38,353 nt of DNA from an uncultured Bacteroidales bacterium (GTDB lineage Bacteria; Bacteroidota; Bacteroidia; Bacteroidales; Muribaculaceae): NCBI GenBank assembly GCA_947175245.1, contig CAMWLW010000019.1, positions 1 through 38,353 on the forward strand, written 5' to 3'. The translations under genes and the position numbers were made by a program. Numbering within the stretch: the stretch's first letter is position 1; every line of letters begins with the position of its first letter. The notes beneath the pieces were generated by a model that did not search any database, was not told the DNA's origin, and saw nothing but the letters and a program-made list of their open reading frames with translations. Below are positions 6,977-13,971 of this stretch, one piece after another.

Positions 6977-7606
6977 ATGAAAGTATTAGTCATCAACGGC
7001 AGCCCCCACCTCACAGGCTGCACCGACCGCGCCCTGCGCGAAGTAGAATCAACCCTGGCCGACAACGGCATAGAGACTATACGCGTAAACGTAGGCAACA
7101 AAGACGTGAGAGGCTGCATAGGCTGCAACTATTGCCGCGAACATGGTCGGTGTGTGTTCAACGACCAGGTCAACGAGACCGCCCCGCTGTTTGCCGAGGC
7201 CGATGGCATCGTGATAGGCACGCCCGTCTACTATGCAGGCGCCAACGGTCAGCTCCTCGCGTTCCTCGACCGCCTGTTCTACAGCACCTCGGGCACTGTT
7301 GACAAGACCATGAAGATAGGTGCGGCCGTCGTATCATCGCGTCGCGCAGGCTCTACATCAGCATTCGACGAGATTAACAAATACTTCACCATCAGCGCTA
7401 TGCCCGTCGTGTCAAGCACCTATTGGAACGAAGTGCACGGTTTCACGGCAGCCGATGTGGAGACCGACCTTGAGGGCCTGCAGACAATGCGAAACCTTGG
7501 CCGTAACATGGCATTCATGCTCAAAGCCTTCGCGGCCGCCAAACAGGCCGAGGGCTTCCCGGCCCAGGAGCGCGGAGTATTCACCAACTTCCATACCGAG
7601 GGCTAA
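6977..7606 (+). CDS. Flavodoxin-fold NAD(P)H-dependent reductase with iron-sulfur-flavoprotein Cys motif
   Basis: The 209-residue protein begins MKVLVINGSP, the FMN-phosphate-binding opening of NADPH-dependent FMN reductases and flavodoxins. Residues 47-59 carry C-x2-C-x2-C-x5-C (GCIGCNYCREHGRC), which fits the compact 4Fe-4S motif of iron-sulfur flavoproteins (Isf). IGTPVYYAGANGQLLAFLDR is the conserved flavin-loop segment. It likely transfers electrons from NAD(P)H or ferredoxin to a small acceptor such as a quinone. It lies 82 bases after the HxlR regulator with no promoter boxes recognised between, so the two may be cotranscribed. It could serve the radical SAM enzyme as a reductant or belong to the same stress response; neither is shown. 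Confidence 0.88.
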   Translation: MKVLVINGSPHLTGCTDRALREVESTLADNGIETIRVNVGNKDVRGCIGCNYCREHGRCVFNDQVNETAPLFAEADGIVIGTPVYYAGANGQLLAFLDRLFYSTSGTVDKTMKIGAAVVSSRRAGSTSAFDEINKYFTISAMPVVSSTYWNEVHGFTAADVETDLEGLQTMRNLGRNMAFMLKAFAAAKQAEGFPAQERGVFTNFHTEG

Positions 7607-7644
7607 CCATCGGCTGTACAACTCCGTGACGACACAACGGCAAT

Positions 7645-7675
7645 TTTGCCGTTTGGAATTTAAGGCGTATCTTTG
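7645..7675 (+). promoter_or_regulatory. Promoter of the Na+ symporter operon, with an inverted repeat over the -33 box
   Basis: TTTG (7645-7648), exactly 19 bases, then TATCTTTG (7668-7675), a full match to the Bacteroidetes consensus, 22 bases before the ATG. A palindrome (ACGGCAA, TT, TTGCCGT; 7638-7653) covers the -33 box and might be an operator. Confidence 0.8.
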
Positions 7676-7696
7676 GGCTCAATTTAGCGATAAGCA

Positions 7697-9046
7697 ATGA
7701 GTAAAAAAGATAGTTTTAAAGACCGTGCAGTATTCGCCACCCGTTTTGCAGCCATAGCCACCACTGTGGGCTCGGCTGTGGGGCTCGGTAACATCTGGCG
7801 ATTCCCCTACGAAACCGGCGCACACGGCGGCGGCGCGTTCCTCGTCTGCTACCTGGCATTTGTGCTGCTCATCGGCATCCCGGTGCTGTGGGCCGAGTTC
7901 TACATGGGCCGCACCACGCGCAGCAACGTATTCGGAGCCTACCGCAAGCTAAAAGCCGGCCCTATAGGCCGCGTCGCCGGCATTATCGGCATCGTCTCGT
8001 CGCTGCTCATCCTCAGTTTCTACTCGGTAGTGGCAGGCTGGACTGCAGAGTATTTCGTATCGTCACTCTTAGGTCAGCTCGACTTTGCCGACAAAGCAGT
8101 GGGACACGACCAGTTCGTGACAATGACAACAGGATGGCGTCCGGTTCAGTGGACTGTCTTATTCCTGTTTTGCAACACGTTCATACTCCTGCGCGGCGTT
8201 ACCAAGGGCATCGAGCGGGCCTCCAATATCCTGATGCCGTTGCTGTTTCTTCTGCTCATCGTGTTCTGCATCAACGCGTTCACCATGCCGGGCTTCGGCC
8301 GGGGCGTGAGCTACCTGTTCAAGCCCGACTTCTCACAGATCAACGCTTCGGTGCTGCTCAGCGCCATGGGTCAGGCATTCTTCTCATTGAGCCTCGGCCT
8401 GGGGTGCATGATGACCTATGCCTCCTACTTCAGCTCGCGCAACAACCTGGCATGCACTGCCGTGACAACCGCCGTGCTCGACTCGCTCGTTGCCATCCTC
8501 GCCGGCGTCATCATCTTCCCCGCCGTCTTCTCGTTCGGACTCTCGCCCGAGGCCGGCCCGACACTCGTCTTTGAGGTGCTACCCTACATCTTCAATCAAC
8601 TCCCGGTCGGGCAGTTGTGGTCTACCTTGTTCTTTCTGCTGCTGTTCTTAGCATCGATAACCTCGACCGTATCGATGTCCGAGATCTCCATAACCTACTT
8701 TTGTGAAGAGCGCCGATATTCTCGTCGCCGTGCCACACTCGTCAGTTCGGCCATATCTCTTGTCGGCGGACTGCTGTGCGCCCTCAGCTTCGGCCCCCTG
8801 TCCCACCTCACCATCTGCAGCCTCACCATCTTCAACCTCTTTGACTACGTGACATCCAATATCGCCCTGCCTTTGGGCGGCATGATAATATCGGTGTTCA
8901 TCGGCCGCATGGCTCGCAAACACCTCCTCGCTACCGACCTCGCCGACGGCCATCGCGTCACAATAAAGCTCATTGTGTTTTGCCTCACGTGGATATGCCC
9001 GGTCGCCATATTCCTTATATTCCTGAACAGCATAGGCATAATCTGA
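7697..9046 (+). CDS. Sodium-dependent transporter of the neurotransmitter:sodium symporter (SLC6) family
   Basis: The 449-residue protein is an inner-membrane Na+-coupled amino acid or amine transporter of the LeuT fold. The helix 1 signature GSAVGLGNIWRFPYETGAHG (residues 24-43) carries the unwound region that binds Na+ and substrate. Further hydrophobic helices extend to the C-terminus; the length and the single final helix (LIVFCLTWICPVAIFLIFL) fit the 11-helix bacterial subgroup to which MhsT belongs. It is headed by a strong promoter and followed after seven bases by a helical-repeat gene. The substrate is unknown; hydrophobic amino acids are common for this subgroup. Confidence 0.95.
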   Translation: MSKKDSFKDRAVFATRFAAIATTVGSAVGLGNIWRFPYETGAHGGGAFLVCYLAFVLLIGIPVLWAEFYMGRTTRSNVFGAYRKLKAGPIGRVAGIIGIVSSLLILSFYSVVAGWTAEYFVSSLLGQLDFADKAVGHDQFVTMTTGWRPVQWTVLFLFCNTFILLRGVTKGIERASNILMPLLFLLLIVFCINAFTMPGFGRGVSYLFKPDFSQINASVLLSAMGQAFFSLSLGLGCMMTYASYFSSRNNLACTAVTTAVLDSLVAILAGVIIFPAVFSFGLSPEAGPTLVFEVLPYIFNQLPVGQLWSTLFFLLLFLASITSTVSMSEISITYFCEERRYSRRRATLVSSAISLVGGLLCALSFGPLSHLTICSLTIFNLFDYVTSNIALPLGGMIISVFIGRMARKHLLATDLADGHRVTIKLIVFCLTWICPVAIFLIFLNSIGII

Positions 9047-9053
9047 CGTCACC

Positions 9054-9608
9054 ATGGAACTTACTAGCATGCTTCAAGGCCGCATGTATGCCCCCGCGCG
9101 GCGCGCCGTCATAGCCTACGCTCTCGAGTCAACGGCACATCTTGACACCCTCTACGGCCTCGCCTATTCGCCCGACGACCGAGTGAGCCTCAACGCCCTG
9201 TGGTGCCTCTCGCTGCTGCCCCGGTCGGTCAGCTTCCTCACCTTCGCGCGCCGCGACGAGCTCATCGACCACCTGCTCGCCGGCACCACCACCTCCAAGC
9301 GCCGCGTCATCATGCAGCTGCTGCGAGGCATCCGCTATGACAAAGATACCCTGCGCTCCGATTTACTCGACTACTGCCTCTCGCGCATCAACTCCCAGAC
9401 CGAACTCCCCGCCGTGCGTGCCTACGCCATCTACATCGCCTACGACCACTGCCGCCACTACCCCGAGCTCCTCGCCGAACTCGCGTCACACCTCGACCTC
9501 CTCGCCACTCAACCCCTCAGCCCCGGCCTGCGCGCCGCCCTCCGCTCCACCCGCGCCCGGCTATCCCCCGGCCCAAAACGCGAAAAAACCAATAAAAAAG
9601 AGCATTAA
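9054..9608 (+). CDS. Helical-repeat (HEAT-like) protein, function unknown
   Basis: This 184-residue protein has no signal or membrane segment and reads as pairs of amphipathic helices, with segments such as DDRVSLNALWCLSLLP and TTSKRRVIMQLLRGI that resemble HEAT or ARM repeats. The tail (residues 160-184) is rich in Pro, Arg and Lys and probably disordered. It begins seven bases after the symporter stop and so is almost certainly cotranscribed. I know of no function; it may be a scaffold or assembly factor. Its GC-rich codon use matches the symporter, unlike the gene that follows. Confidence 0.75.
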   Translation: MELTSMLQGRMYAPARRAVIAYALESTAHLDTLYGLAYSPDDRVSLNALWCLSLLPRSVSFLTFARRDELIDHLLAGTTTSKRRVIMQLLRGIRYDKDTLRSDLLDYCLSRINSQTELPAVRAYAIYIAYDHCRHYPELLAELASHLDLLATQPLSPGLRAALRSTRARLSPGPKREKTNKKEH

Positions 9609-9634
9609 AGGCTTCATTCCGTCTCAAAAAGTCG

Positions 9635-9642
9635 TATCTTTG
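9635..9642 (+). promoter_or_regulatory. Minus-7 box for the TIR-Sel1 gene
   Basis: TATCTTTG matches TAnnTTTG, 54 bases before the start codon. No clear TTTG box lies 19-21 bases upstream. Confidence 0.5.
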
Positions 9643-9696
9643 CACTAAACGCCAACTAACGGATTACTTCATTTCTCCCTCACCTCTAACACCCAT

Positions 9697-10899
9697 ATGA
9701 GTTTTATGGAACATAAAGACGTATTCATAAGCTATAGCAGACACGATTCTTCAGTTGCTGATAAAATCTGCGAGGCTCTTGATCGCGCAGGCGTCTCATA
9801 TTTCATTGACCGTCAAGGAATAGGCGGAGGCATGGAGTTCCCTGAAATTCTTGCAGAAGCAATTATGGGCTGTAGGCTGTTTTTGTTCCTTGCCAGCAGT
9901 AACTCTTACTCCTCAAAATTCACTAATAGCGAAATCACATTTGCATTCAATGAAAAGCCCAAAAATTCATTACTTCCTTATATAATAGACGACTCAAGTC
10001 TGCCGGTCGGAATGAAATTTGTCTTTTCAGGCATAAACTGGCGCAATATCAACGACCATCCTATCGATACCGTCCTCGTTGACGATATCTGCCGCCTTCT
10101 CGGAAAAAAGAGAAAAGGCGCCGTTACAATCGACTCATCAATATCACAAGAAGAATCCCCAGAAGACCTTTTTAAGAAAGGATGGTCTGCATATCGTAAT
10201 AAAGACTTTGTTGAAGCCGTGGAATGGTTCCGTGAAGCGGCTGAGCAAGATTATGCCTCCGCACAAAATTATTTGGGAGTTTGCTATAAAAAAGGACAAG
10301 GAGTTAAAAAGGATTTTGCCGAAGCTGTAAAGTGGTTCAGTAAAGCCGCCGAGCAAGGTGAGGCATGCGCACAATCTCATTTGGGAGAATGCTATAAAAA
10401 AGGGCTAGGAGTTAAAGAGGACTTTATCGAAGCCGTGAAATGGTTCCGTAAAGCTGCTGAACAAGGTGAGCTATGCGCACAAAACGATTTGGGAGAATGC
10501 TATTACTTCGGAGAAGGAGTGAAAAAGGATTTTGTTGAAGCTGTGAAATGGTTCCGTAAAGCTGCCACACAGGGTTACCCGCCTGCTCAAAATCGTTTGG
10601 GAGATTGCTATTGCAATGAACATGGTGTTAATTATAACTCGGCTGAAGCTGTGAAATGGTACCGTAAAGCTGCCACACAGGGTTATGTACCAGCACAAAA
10701 TCGTTTGGGAGATTGCTATTACAGCGGTATAGGTGTTGAAAAAGACTTAGTCGAAGCTGAAGATTGGTTTCGTAAGGCGGCGGAACAAGGTAATTCTTAC
10801 GCTATTGGACACTTGAAAGAGATTTGGAATATTCAGCAAAAAAAATCCGGATTATTCAGTAAATTTGTTGGAATGATCCAAAAGTTAATACCTGTATAA
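9697..10899 (+). CDS. TIR-domain protein with C-terminal Sel1-like repeats
   Basis: Residues 6-140 form a TIR domain: KDVFISYSRHDS opens it, a BB-loop-like region follows, and E79 in SKFTNSEITFAF sits where enzymatic TIR domains carry the catalytic Glu that cleaves NAD+. Residues 155-385 hold one degenerate and five full 36-residue Sel1 repeats (LGxCYxxGxGVxxDxxEAVKWFRKAAEQGxxxAQ pattern), a ligand-binding solenoid. No signal peptide is visible. The gene is markedly more AT-rich than its neighbours, suggesting transfer. TIR proteins with sensor repeats act in bacterial antiphage defence through NAD depletion; signalling or scaffolding are alternatives. No ThsA-like or other defence partner is adjacent. 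Confidence 0.92.
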   Translation: MSFMEHKDVFISYSRHDSSVADKICEALDRAGVSYFIDRQGIGGGMEFPEILAEAIMGCRLFLFLASSNSYSSKFTNSEITFAFNEKPKNSLLPYIIDDSSLPVGMKFVFSGINWRNINDHPIDTVLVDDICRLLGKKRKGAVTIDSSISQEESPEDLFKKGWSAYRNKDFVEAVEWFREAAEQDYASAQNYLGVCYKKGQGVKKDFAEAVKWFSKAAEQGEACAQSHLGECYKKGLGVKEDFIEAVKWFRKAAEQGELCAQNDLGECYYFGEGVKKDFVEAVKWFRKAATQGYPPAQNRLGDCYCNEHGVNYNSAEAVKWYRKAATQGYVPAQNRLGDCYYSGIGVEKDLVEAEDWFRKAAEQGNSYAIGHLKEIWNIQQKKSGLFSKFVGMIQKLIPV

Positions 10900-11330
10900 T
10901 CTATATTTGTTTGATGATATTTGAATCAACCGATTTTAACGGAGAGGGTTGGGACAATTGAGCAATTTTTAGTAATTTTGTGCCATAATGGGTGATTGCC
11001 TGTTGTGGCGTGACTCATTTCATACAGTTTAATCATTTCATTTTCAACCATGAAGCATCTTCATCCCGACATCAGTAAGTCAGGCGGTGCCGCTCCTCCC
11101 GGCGGCGCGGAGATGATGTGCGCATAGCCATTCCACCAACACATTCCCATCAACCAAATGCCCCGGCAGCCCGTGGTGCATCCTGACGCATCCCGATTTC
11201 CTGCCGTCGGGACAGGTAGCACATTGACATGTTGGTAACCTCGCACCCCGGGGGTAGGCCCCGGGGGATGAGATTAGTAAAATGAAATATTAACCCGAAG
11301 GCTCCAGAAGCCTTCTCACAAAAAAACTGT
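10900..11330 (+). other. Non-coding block with promoter-like box, GC palindromes and a hairpin
   Basis: No convincing gene. TTG (10949-10951), 21 bases, TAATTTTG (10973-10980) resembles a promoter. A 25-codon frame at 11050-11127 is open but unsupported. From 11050 to 11270 the DNA turns very GC-rich and contains CCCCGGGGG twice (11246-11254 and 11259-11267). A seven-pair stem (11297-11303 with 11309-11315) precedes the next start codon. It may be a mobile-repeat remnant or an untranslated leader. Confidence 0.5.
11246..11267. repeat. Tandem CCCCGGGGG palindromes
   Basis: Two copies of a self-complementary CCCCGGGGG block separated by four bases (TAGG), in otherwise AT-rich intergenic DNA. 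Each copy, or the pair, can fold into a very stable hairpin. Confidence 0.7.
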
Positions 11331-11777
11331 ATGAATATGAAAACAAAACACCCTATCCCCACCGAAAAATATATCGGCAAACATATCGGCAAAAACCTCT
11401 ATTCGCCATTCTGCCACATAATAAGTTCTGACGAAGACCAGCCTATGGTAATGGACATGTACGCCGGCTTTAACATCCACGACCAGGTTGTGATCAGCAT
11501 AGACTTTCACGACTATGACCAACCCAAGTACAATTGCTCAACGGCCGTAGTCGTCAATCGTGAAGACTCACTGGCCATGGCCCGGCGCCATCGCGTAAAC
11601 CACTCTCAACTCCCCGTCTTTATCGCCGAGTGCATGGAAGAATGGAACGAAATCATCAACCCGACATTCACCCAAGTCGTAGACTGCTTCGAAGAAATCA
11701 TCGAATGTCTGCTTGACGAAGGTTGCCGCTTCCACATCGACCGCACCCACGGCCACAACAACTTCACCTGCTGCTAA
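11331..11777 (+). CDS. Hypothetical protein, 148 residues, accessory region
   Basis: I do not recognise this protein. It is soluble, without signal or membrane segments, acidic in its C-terminal half (ECMEEWNEI, CFEEIIECLLDEGC), and contains six Cys and many His, ending FTCC; a metal-binding role is possible but not shown. The N-terminus has a doubled KYIGKHIGKN motif. ATG at 11331 was taken; ATG at 11337 is equally possible. It sits between a TIR-Sel1 gene and a broken antitoxin gene, preceded by a hairpin in its untranslated leader, in a region of apparent gene gain and decay. Confidence 0.65.
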   Translation: MNMKTKHPIPTEKYIGKHIGKNLYSPFCHIISSDEDQPMVMDMYAGFNIHDQVVISIDFHDYDQPKYNCSTAVVVNREDSLAMARRHRVNHSQLPVFIAECMEEWNEIINPTFTQVVDCFEEIIECLLDEGCRFHIDRTHGHNNFTCC

Positions 11778-11812
11778 CGAAATTCTTCTAACAACTTAGC
11801 ACTTCATGAATA

Positions 11813-12080
11813 CTATTGAACTGTAATGATCGGCTGTCCGAAAAACGAAGATAGCGCTCCAAGTGTAACTATAGTGAAGTTGTGTTGACCGCTGAGCCAT
11901 TTGGTAACTTCGCATGGACGTTTACCGAGAGCGTCGGCAAACTGTTTTTTTTGACAATCCACGCTGCTGCATCAGTTCGTATATTCGGTCTGAAATCTGA
12001 AAAGAAAGTTCGGTTTCCTCTTGCAGACTGTCAGGAATATACCCCAACATATCATCAAGAGATTTAACAGTCCTTTTCAT
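11813..12080 (-). pseudogene. XRE/HigA-like antitoxin gene, frameshifted in an 8-A tract
   Basis: From ATG at 12080 the frame reads MKRTVKSLDDML...ELMQQRGLSKK and then shifts. In the next frame it continues QFADALGKRPCEVTKWLSGQ and on to a TAG at 11813. Joined, this is an 88-residue helix-turn-helix protein of the XRE family, like antitoxins of HigBA type. The break is at a run of eight A (T on the plus strand, 11945-11952) where seven would keep the frame. No toxin gene was recognised next to it. It could be a true mutation, a sequencing error in a homopolymer, or a site of transcriptional slippage. Confidence 0.85.
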
Positions 12081-12106
12081 GAGATTGTTGATAAAGTGCT
12101 ATTATA

Positions 12107-13177
12107 TTAAGATACATAATCATCAAATGTTTCTTCTCCGATCCATTCTAATCCTTTCGCTAAAGCGATCTCCCTTTTTGTAGACTCATTATCAAAGAAT
12201 GTAGTACTCGTATGAACGTATTTGCCATTCTCAAATGTTATATATATAATTGAATATTTTTTTAGTCCATCTGGCGTATATGTACTTATCATTAGTCGGT
12301 TATTATTCAGAGCATAATCATCGACAAAATGAGTGCAATTGCGATTTTTTGACACAATAGCACCTTTTTTTAAATTATTCATATATGAAAGCAGTGCATC
12401 TTCTCCTATCTCAGATGGACAAAAGGGGAATTCAGTAGGTGTAGACCAATATCGTTGAACCGCGTTAGGCGTCAATGATTCAGTTATACTATTAGCATAA
12501 GATTCCTCGGCTGATTCTTGTTTAGATTTTTGCTGGATTGCAATCACCTCATTTACAATTGATTCATATTCTTTATCTTCAATATATGGTTTGTGGTCTT
12601 CTTTTTTATAAGGGGAATAAATCCATTCCCCAATAGAGCCTCCTGAAGGTACTGTACCACGGTCTCTTTCGGCCCAAGCGCTCAATCGTTCGTATGAAGC
12701 CCTTGCTTCTTCAACGGTTACTGTTCTCATCCATTCGAAATTAGGATTATCATCAACAAACTCCTGTATCATTGACGGATCATTTATAAAAGCCTCTATG
12801 CTTCCACAAAGATATTCTATTTTATTTCGTGTTATAGGATTATTTAGTACATTTTCTAATTTAGTAAGCCACCTAAGATTTTGTGGCCTATTATTCCTTC
12901 GATTAGTATCAATATGGTCAACTACATGCTGAGGCGTTGGCGGTTCTCCAAGAAAGGCAAACGCTACAATTCTATGCACGCGCTCTGAGCCAATCTCCAT
13001 ATACCCAGTGCTCATATTCGGCTTTCCAAAAGTCCAAACACAATCATCTTTTCTTATTCGCTTTCCCTCTCGCAAATGACGAAAAACAGCACCATTGTCA
13101 CGGACTGAGTATTTTTCACCTTTATATGTGCACTCCTTGATATCTTTATAATCATCTAGAATAGAATATATCTCCAT
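12107..13177 (-). CDS. HNH endonuclease-domain protein with unassigned C-terminal region
   Basis: The 356-residue protein contains an HNH (HNH_3-like) nuclease motif at residues 67-112: VHRIVAFAFLG, then HVVDHIDTNRRNNRPQNLRW, with D87, H88, N95 and N100 as likely metal and catalytic residues. A short region ahead (YSVRDNGAVFRH) resembles the NUMOD-like DNA-recognition segments found before such nucleases in phage and homing proteins. Residues 140-356 match nothing I recognise. It is AT-rich like other acquired genes. The ATG at 13177 gives the full domain. It lies 26 bases ahead of the broken antitoxin on the same strand. It may be a selfish nuclease or a restriction-type defence protein. Confidence 0.82.
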   Translation of the reverse strand: MEIYSILDDYKDIKECTYKGEKYSVRDNGAVFRHLREGKRIRKDDCVWTFGKPNMSTGYMEIGSERVHRIVAFAFLGEPPTPQHVVDHIDTNRRNNRPQNLRWLTKLENVLNNPITRNKIEYLCGSIEAFINDPSMIQEFVDDNPNFEWMRTVTVEEARASYERLSAWAERDRGTVPSGGSIGEWIYSPYKKEDHKPYIEDKEYESIVNEVIAIQQKSKQESAEESYANSITESLTPNAVQRYWSTPTEFPFCPSEIGEDALLSYMNNLKKGAIVSKNRNCTHFVDDYALNNNRLMISTYTPDGLKKYSIIYITFENGKYVHTSTTFFDNESTKREIALAKGLEWIGEETFDDYVS

Positions 13178-13229
13178 TTGTATTATATCAGTATTAATTA
13201 AACTATGTTACTATTAATCATTTTACGTT

Positions 13230-13535
13230 TTAATGAAACTCATTGTATAAATGCCGAAGGGCGATTTGCGGGTGGAGGTAGAGCATGTGCGGGCCGACGT
13301 AGCACATCACGTCGCGGATCTTAGCTCTATGGTCGGCCGAGTAACAGTGAATTTCGCATTTGCGGCACGTCGTTTTGCGGTCGCCTTTGGGGCAAAGATC
13401 TATGCGCTCCCGGGCATAGGTAAGTAGCTCCCGGCACTAGTCACAAAGCCCATCAGCACCCTGCGAATGATGCCAGCGGCAATATACCGCTACCATCAAG
13501 CCAATGATTTGTTTCTCGCACTCTATCCGCTTCAT
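13230..13535 (-). pseudogene. ygbA: ygbA-family gene with an internal amber stop
   Basis: From ATG at 13535 the frame reads MKRIECEKQIIGLMVAVYCR and on to GLCD, then TAG at codon 33 (13439-13437), and continues in the same frame with CRELLTYARERIDLCPKGD, KTTCRKCEIHCYSADHR and a C-terminal MCYVGPHMLYLHPQIALRHL to TAA at 13230. This Cys-rich pattern is the YgbA_NO family (nitrous-oxide-stimulated promoter; NsrR-regulated in E. coli and linked to recovery from nitrosative stress). The codon at the stop is probably a mutated GAG, as LCxECREL is the usual sequence. No start codon follows the stop early enough to save the protein. Stop readthrough cannot be excluded. Confidence 0.85.
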
Positions 13536-13555
13536 AACAGTTCTTTATTTAATCA

Positions 13556-13563
13556 CAAAGGTA
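13556..13563 (-). promoter_or_regulatory. Minus-7 box for the ygbA-like gene
   Basis: TACCTTTG on the minus strand, 20 bases before the ATG at 13535. No well-spaced -33 box. The surviving promoter suggests the coding damage is recent. Confidence 0.5.
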
Positions 13564-13584
13564 TATATTTTCAAATATAATTTG

Positions 13585-13592
13585 TAACTTTG
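13585..13592 (+). promoter_or_regulatory. Minus-7 box almost touching the MmcQ/YjbR start codon
   Basis: TAACTTTG at 13585-13592 with only GGGT before the ATG at 13597. Transcription usually begins six to seven bases past this box, that is at or inside the start codon, implying a leaderless mRNA. Confidence 0.5.
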
Positions 13593-13596
13593 GGGT

Positions 13597-13962
13597 ATGA
13601 ATATCGAAGAAATACGCGAATACTGCCTGGCGCTGCCATGCACTGCCGAGGAGATGCCGTTTGGCGACGATGTCCTGGTTTTCAAACTATTCGGTAAGAT
13701 TTTTGCATGCATCAGTCTGGCCGATACCGACTATCTTGCGCTTAAGTGTGACCCCGAGTATGCCATCGAGCTTCGCGAACACTACCCCGACATCGAACCG
13801 GCCTACCACTGGAACAAACGTCACTGGAACCAGCACCGCCTGTCGGGCAGCCTCAGCGACGAACTGCTTCACAGCCTCATACGCCACAGCTACTCGCGCA
13901 TCATTGCCGGTCTGCCGCGCAAGACGGTGTCCCAGTTTCCCGAAGTTCTCGAAATCAACTGA
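13597..13962 (+). CDS. MmcQ/YjbR family protein
   Basis: The 121-residue protein matches the MmcQ/YjbR (CyaY-like fold) family over its length: MNIEEIREYCLALPCTAEEMPFG opens it, KIFACIS and LALKCDPE follow, and HWNKRHWNQ is the conserved centre. Family members have a double-wing DNA-binding-like fold but no settled biochemical role. The start at 13597 is the one shared by the family, although the promoter box ends only four bases before it. It is followed nine bases later by a DUF1893 gene, and the two are likely in one operon with an ECF S-component-like gene. Confidence 0.9.
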   Translation: MNIEEIREYCLALPCTAEEMPFGDDVLVFKLFGKIFACISLADTDYLALKCDPEYAIELREHYPDIEPAYHWNKRHWNQHRLSGSLSDELLHSLIRHSYSRIIAGLPRKTVSQFPEVLEIN

Positions 13963-13971
13963 CCCGCGAAT

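Noticed and set aside
11050-11127. 25-codon open frame starting MKHLHPDISKSGG
   Set aside because: Too short, no homologous pattern recognised, lies in a block that looks like a repeat; not called as a gene.
13437-13439. Pyrrolysine or amber recoding in the ygbA-like gene
   Set aside because: No sign of pyl genes in the window and the group is not known to use amber recoding; a nonsense mutation is simpler.
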